In this document: piece after piece, positions 60,356 through 64,000 of the stretch | Numbering within the stretch: position 1 is the first letter of the stretch | Layout: every line of letters begins with the position of its first letter | Source of the DNA: Lachnospiraceae bacterium | GTDB lineage: Bacteria; Bacillota; Clostridia; Lachnospirales; Lachnospiraceae | DNA length: 64,000 nt | Assembly: GCA_902363675.1 (NCBI GenBank) | Contig: CABJAV010000004.1 | Coordinates: forward strand, 62,001 to 126,000 | Reading direction: 5' to 3' | Position numbers and translations under genes: made by a program | The notes under the pieces: generated by a model | The model's input: only the letters and a program-made list of their open reading frames with translations | What the model was told of the DNA's origin: nothing | Databases searched by the model: none

Positions 60356-61294
60356 TCAGTCGCGCAGCGCTTTGCCGGTAATCTCCAGAAAGACATCGTT
60401 GAGTGTCGGAAGCTGCGAGTACACATGACCGATCGCAAGATCCTTCTCCTGCAGATAATTTAAGGCGCGTACCAGATTATGCTTGCCGCCGTCGCAGAGG
60501 ATCGTTAAAGTGTGATCCTTATAATCAGCCTGATAAACGTGTGGTAACCGGCTGATCTGTGCAAGGTCTTCATCGGCGAGCACCGGCAGTTCAATGGTGA
60601 TGATCTCACTTTTTTTGATCATCTTAATGAGCTCTTCTTTGGTGCCTAAGGCGATACGCCTTCCTTTGTCCATGATCGCGATCCGGGTACAGATCTGCTC
60701 GACTTCCTCCATATAATGGGAAGTGTAAATAATGGTTGCACCTTCCTTATTCAGCTCAACGATTCCCTCAAGGATCTTATTTCGGCTCTGTGGATCGACG
60801 GCAACCGTCGGCTCGTCGAGGATGATCAGTTTCGGCTTGTGTGCGATACCACAGGCGATATTCAGTCGGCGCAGCAGTCCTCCGGAAAGCTTCTTCGGAT
60901 AGAAGTTTGCAAAATCTTCAAGCCCTACAAATGCGATCGCTTCCTTGACATATTTCCTGCATAAAGTTTTATCTTTGACGTAAAGACTGCAAAAACATTC
61001 GATGTTTTCCTTTACGGTCAGTTCATTGAAGACAGCAACATCCTGCATGACGACACCAATCTGACGTTTGATATCATAGTTGTCAGGGCTCATTGGCTGC
61101 CCGAAGATTTCAATTGTTCCCTTATCATAGGATAAAAGCGAGAGCAGACAGTTGATCGTGGTGGTTTTGCCGGAGCCGTTCGGACCGAGGAGCCCGAAGA
61201 TCTCGCCTTCGTTTATGGATAGATTTAAATGGTCGAGTGCTAAGAGTTCTTTGTAGCGCTTGACCAGATTCTCGATGTTCACTACGGTATTCAT
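60356..61294 (-). CDS. ABC transporter ATP-binding protein (LnrL/CcmA-like)
   Basis: A 312-residue ATPase of the DRA/BcrA drug-exporter group. Walker A is GPNGSGKTTT, the Q-loop GVMQDVAVF, the signature LSGGLLRRLNIA, Walker B LIILDEPTVAVDP and the H-loop YTSHYMEE. A C-terminal extension of about 90 residues is typical of the family. ATG 61294 follows GGAGG on the minus strand; the longer frame has no ribosome site. It is the first gene of the exporter operon, divergent from its probable regulators. Confidence 0.94.
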   Translation of the reverse strand: MNTVVNIENLVKRYKELLALDHLNLSINEGEIFGLLGPNGSGKTTTINCLLSLLSYDKGTIEIFGQPMSPDNYDIKRQIGVVMQDVAVFNELTVKENIECFCSLYVKDKTLCRKYVKEAIAFVGLEDFANFYPKKLSGGLLRRLNIACGIAHKPKLIILDEPTVAVDPQSRNKILEGIVELNKEGATIIYTSHYMEEVEQICTRIAIMDKGRRIALGTKEELIKMIKKSEIITIELPVLADEDLAQISRLPHVYQADYKDHTLTILCDGGKHNLVRALNYLQEKDLAIGHVYSQLPTLNDVFLEITGKALRD

Positions 61295-61413
61295 AATTGC
61301 CTCCTTATACATATAGAGCTGTTTCATTGCTACATTGCTATCGCATTTATGATCTATCTATAGGATAATGGATGGAAGCGGGAATGGGTAGTGCCGGATG
61401 TCAGAAAAGGAGA

Positions 61414-61425
61414 TGACATTTGTCA
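61414..61425. promoter_or_regulatory. Palindrome between the divergent exporter and regulator genes
   Basis: TGACATTTGTCA (TGACA/TGTCA inverted repeat, 2-base centre) in the 268-base divergent region is a candidate site for the NarL-type regulator. No other convincing promoter boxes are seen in this region. Confidence 0.3.
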
Positions 61426-61562
61426 CAAAGTTCTCCAAATTTATGTTCCATGCGTGAGATTTTGCATCGGATGTGATAAAATTTTGTGGAGATATTCTGC
61501 AAGAGAAAAGCGGAACAGGTATGTGACAGTGGAAAACAACGAGCAGGAGAAGCGGTAAAGCA

Positions 61563-62693
61563 ATGAAGGAGCGTCTGATTGACAATTGCATATTGTATGT
61601 GCTTGGCATTTTCCTTATGATAGGAATGTCGGGATGGGTGCGCCCGGTGATCGTTGTACTCATTGCGTTGCTGCATATAACTTTATCGGATCTGATACCC
61701 GGGAAACGGTTGCGTTATATCGAGATGGGAGCATTTGTCGGAGCCGGTGCTGCCATGCCGGATCATGCACTGATGCTTTTTCTCCCGCTTTTGCTATATG
61801 ACTGTGTGCGGATGTGTTCGTGGAAGGCAGGTGTGATCACCGGTGCCGGAGTCCTCTGTCAGATGGTATGGTTTGTTCAGGGAGAGATAGGCGTGTTTCG
61901 GTTCGTGTTATGGTGTTTTACTTTGATTCTTGCGGCAATCTTTTCCGTGCGCACCGAGCGCAGCTTAAAGCTGGCGCAGGAGGTCATCCATCTGAAGGAT
62001 TCGTCCACGGAACTTCGCCTTGCGATGCAAAAAAGGCAGCAGGATCTGTTGGAAAAGCAGGATTATGAGATCCATCTTGCAACGCTTCAGGAGCGCAACC
62101 GTATTGCGCGGGAGATTCATGATAATGTGGGGCATATGCTTTCACGGAGTATTTTGCAGATGGGGGCGTTGCAGACAATCCATAAAGAGGAGCCGTTGCA
62201 CGGGCAGCTCGTTGCTATCAATGATACGCTTTCGCAGGCGATGAATAACATTCGCGAGAGCGTGCATGATCTGCACAATGAGTCGCTGGATCTCAAGCAG
62301 GCGCTTCGTGAGGTGACCGATGAATTTAGAGATAAGTATGAGATTGCTTTTACCTATGATATGTCGGCGGCGGTTCCACGCAATGTGAAATACTGTTTTC
62401 TGGCGATCACAAAGGAATCTTTGGCCAATGTTGTGCGTCACAGCAATGCGACGCGTGTCAGTTTGTATTTTTGTGAACATCCGGGTTTCTATCAGATGCT
62501 GGTGGAAGATAACGGAACGGACATTAAAGTGAAAGAAGCACAGATTGCAAAGGCGCAGGTAAGCGGAATCGGTTTATCCAATATGCGGGAGCGCGTGGAG
62601 GCACTTGGCGGAACGATCGCTTTTTTGACGGACAAGGGATTTGAAATCAGGATTTCTGTGCCGAAAATGTCAAAGACCCGCGGCACGCGGTAA
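61563..62693 (+). CDS. DesK/LnrJ-type sensor histidine kinase
   Basis: A 376-residue kinase. The N-terminal third holds several closely packed membrane helices (about 5-130) with almost no extracellular domain, typical of intramembrane-sensing kinases linked to ABC exporters. The HisKA_3 region has RNRIAREIHDNVGHMLSRS (His186). The HATPase has LANVVRHSNATRV, EDNG and GIGLSNMRERVEALGG. It is followed by a NarL-type regulator. Confidence 0.92.
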   Translation: MKERLIDNCILYVLGIFLMIGMSGWVRPVIVVLIALLHITLSDLIPGKRLRYIEMGAFVGAGAAMPDHALMLFLPLLLYDCVRMCSWKAGVITGAGVLCQMVWFVQGEIGVFRFVLWCFTLILAAIFSVRTERSLKLAQEVIHLKDSSTELRLAMQKRQQDLLEKQDYEIHLATLQERNRIAREIHDNVGHMLSRSILQMGALQTIHKEEPLHGQLVAINDTLSQAMNNIRESVHDLHNESLDLKQALREVTDEFRDKYEIAFTYDMSAAVPRNVKYCFLAITKESLANVVRHSNATRVSLYFCEHPGFYQMLVEDNGTDIKVKEAQIAKAQVSGIGLSNMRERVEALGGTIAFLTDKGFEIRISVPKMSKTRGTR

Positions 62694-62791
62694 ACATTGG
62701 AATGAGAACCGCAGATTTTGCTTTTCTGAACGGGAAAATGGAATTGACCGGATGGGAATAGAAGTGCACATTTTGCAGGAAAATAAGAGGT

Positions 62792-63427
62792 GTGAAAGTA
62801 GGAATGAGAGTTGTAATTGTGGACGATGACCAGCTTGTGGCATTGTCTTTGAAAACGATACTAGAAGCGAATGAGGAGATCTCGGTTGTCGGAACCGGTA
62901 ATGACGGAACCGAGGCAGTCGTTTTGTATGAGAAGGAGAGGCCGGATATTCTGCTTATGGATATTCAGATGAAACCGATGAGCGGACTGGCGGCGGCGGA
63001 ACAGATTTTAAAGACGGATCGTGACGCAAAAATTTTGTTTTTGACGACGTTTTCAGATGATGAATATATCGTAAAGGCGCTGGATCTGGGCGCAAAAGGT
63101 TATATCTTAAAGCAGGACTTTGAGGGAATCCTTCCGGCGCTTCAGGCGGTACAGCGCGGGCAAAGTGTGTTCGGGGGTGAGATCGTCAGTCGTATTCCGG
63201 TGCTGATGCAGTCAAAGTCGGAGTTTGATTATGCTTTCTATGACATCGGGGAGAAGGAACGGGAGATTATTGCTTTGGTCGGTAAAGGAAAAAGTAACCG
63301 GGAGATCGCAGACGAGCTGTTTTTGAGTGAGGGCACGGTGCGCAATTATATCAGTACGATCCTTGAGAAACTCTCGCTGCGCGACCGGACGCAGCTTGCT
63401 GTATTTTATTTGACGAAAGTATGCTGA
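62792..63427 (+). CDS. NarL/LuxR-type response regulator
   Basis: A 211-residue partner of the preceding kinase. The receiver has VDDDQLV near the start, phospho-acceptor Asp57 in LLMDIQMKPMSG and Lys in YILKQDF. The C-terminal LuxR helix-turn-helix reads KEREIIALVGKGKSNREIAD, then SEGTVRNYIS. The start may be GTG 62792 or ATG 62804; AAGAGGTG lies upstream of both. It probably activates the divergent exporter operon. Confidence 0.92.
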   Translation: MKVGMRVVIVDDDQLVALSLKTILEANEEISVVGTGNDGTEAVVLYEKERPDILLMDIQMKPMSGLAAAEQILKTDRDAKILFLTTFSDDEYIVKALDLGAKGYILKQDFEGILPALQAVQRGQSVFGGEIVSRIPVLMQSKSEFDYAFYDIGEKEREIIALVGKGKSNREIADELFLSEGTVRNYISTILEKLSLRDRTQLAVFYLTKVC

Positions 63428-63583
63428 TGCGCTACAATAAAATATCGGGTATAAACTTGACATAATGTGTTCGATATCCATAGGGAGAGGATGAGGGGAA
63501 AAGTGCGAAAAATATCCCCGGACCGATGGTGTGGGAAAGAAAAATATAACGATGAAAATGCTTAAATGCAGGAGGGGGTCAAT

Positions 63584-64000
63584 ATGAAAATCGGAATTGG
63601 AAATGATCATGCAGCAGTGGAGATGAAGATGCAGATCAGGGAGTATCTGGAAAGCCTTGGACATGAGGTTGTAAACTATGGTGTTGACACAACGGAAAGG
63701 TGTAATTATCCGGAGATCGGCGAGAAAGTCGGACGCGCAGTTGCAGCCGGTGAGGTGGAGTGTGCGGTGCTTATCTGCGGAACAGGTGTTGGCATCTCGA
63801 TTGCAGCAAACAAAGTTCATGGTGTGCGTGCAGCCGTATGCTCGGATATCACGACAGCGCATCTTGTTAAGGAACACAACAATGCGAACATTATCGCATT
63901 CGGTGCACGTATCGTAGGAATCGAGACCGCAAAGGATATCGTGAAGGCTTATCTGGATGCCAAGTTCCTTGGCGGACGTCACCAGACAAGAATCGATATG
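63584..64000 (+). CDS. rpiB: Ribose-5-phosphate isomerase B (RpiB/LacAB family), cut by window edge
   Basis: Interconverts ribose 5-phosphate and ribulose 5-phosphate. The open frame runs from ATG 63584, after a strong GGAGGGGG site, to the window edge without a stop. It shows MKIGIGNDHAAVEMK, the catalytic-site segment VLICGTGVGISIAANK with its Cys, VRAAVCSDITTAHLVKEHN and NIIAFGARIVG, all typical of RpiB. About 139 residues are visible out of about 145-150. The 156-base gap before it has a TTGACA at 63457 but no convincing -10. Confidence 0.92.
   Translation, partial: MKIGIGNDHAAVEMKMQIREYLESLGHEVVNYGVDTTERCNYPEIGEKVGRAVAAGEVECAVLICGTGVGISIAANKVHGVRAAVCSDITTAHLVKEHNNANIIAFGARIVGIETAKDIVKAYLDAKFLGGRHQTRIDM

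Noticed and set aside
1..64000. CRISPR arrays, tRNA or rRNA genes, riboswitches, prophage
   Set aside because: I saw no regularly spaced repeats, cloverleaf or rRNA sequence, known riboswitch core or phage structural genes by reading; short or degenerate RNAs could still be missed.

Overview
The window looks like a chromosomal segment of a gut or rumen Lachnospiraceae, close to the Roseburia / Agathobacter / Butyrivibrio group. Three things suggest this: a def-fmt-rsmB-rlmN-prpC-prkC-rsgA-rpe-thiN housekeeping run typical of Firmicutes, strong AGGAGG-type ribosome binding sites, and a xylan locus whose secreted GH10 xylanase has the CBM86-CBM22-GH10-CBM9-CBM9-Ig-like layout I recall from Roseburia intestinalis Xyn10A. 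The taxon is inferred from gene content; no rRNA or tRNA is present.

Layout. (1) 1-5.7 kb: the end of an OmpR-type response regulator with its large membrane histidine kinase, then trkA-trkH potassium uptake from its own promoter. (2) 5.7-21.6 kb: a dense plus-strand core block with a fused cobA-hemD, priA, def, fmt, a zinc membrane protease, rsmB, rlmN, the prpC/prkC phosphatase-kinase pair, rsgA, rpe, thiN, an alanine/sodium symporter and ychF, closed by a good terminator. (3) 21.7-55.8 kb: a xylan utilisation island. It carries an AraC regulator, a DUF4867 protein, an orphan solute-binding protein, DUF3237, GH115 alpha-glucuronidase, an IS607-family remnant, GH8 exo-oligoxylanase, a CE1-like esterase, a chemoreceptor, a FucI-fold isomerase, xylulokinase, the secreted GH10 xylanase, a LacI-fold/GGDEF fusion, an SGNH acetylesterase, GH43 and GH3 xylosidases, a YesM/YesN two-component pair, and a CUT1 binding protein with two permeases. 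(4) 56.0-57.9 kb: ylmC, nrdR, an unknown small protein and a YqeG-type HAD phosphatase. (5) 58.0-63.4 kb: a minus-strand ABC-2 exporter of LnrLMN type, divergent from a DesK/NarL-type two-component system. (6) The start of rpiB at the right edge.

How the island probably works (inference from families): the secreted xylanase cuts xylan outside the cell. The binding protein and two permeases import decorated xylo-oligosaccharides, with an ATPase encoded elsewhere. Inside the cell, GH115 removes (methyl)glucuronate, two esterases remove acetyl or acyl groups, GH8, GH43 and GH3 reduce the chains to xylose, and the FucI-fold isomerase plus xylulokinase make xylulose 5-phosphate. Rpe, encoded in the core block, and RpiB belong to the pentose phosphate steps that follow.

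The least explained part is regulation. Two different DNA motifs recur in the island. An ACTATAGTT / GTCRG motif sits upstream of the xylanase, of the LacI-GGDEF gene and of the binding-protein operon. A separate 18-base element, GACAAAAAAGTGACATTG with one mismatch-free repeat, lies at nearly the same distance from TATACT boxes upstream of both the DUF4867 gene and the isomerase/xylulokinase operon. Together with a c-di-GMP-type sensor, a chemoreceptor and two separate AraC-type regulators, this looks like a layered xylan-sensing circuit with parts (DUF4867, DUF3237, the FucI-like enzyme, a binding protein lacking its lipobox cysteine) whose roles here I cannot assign.
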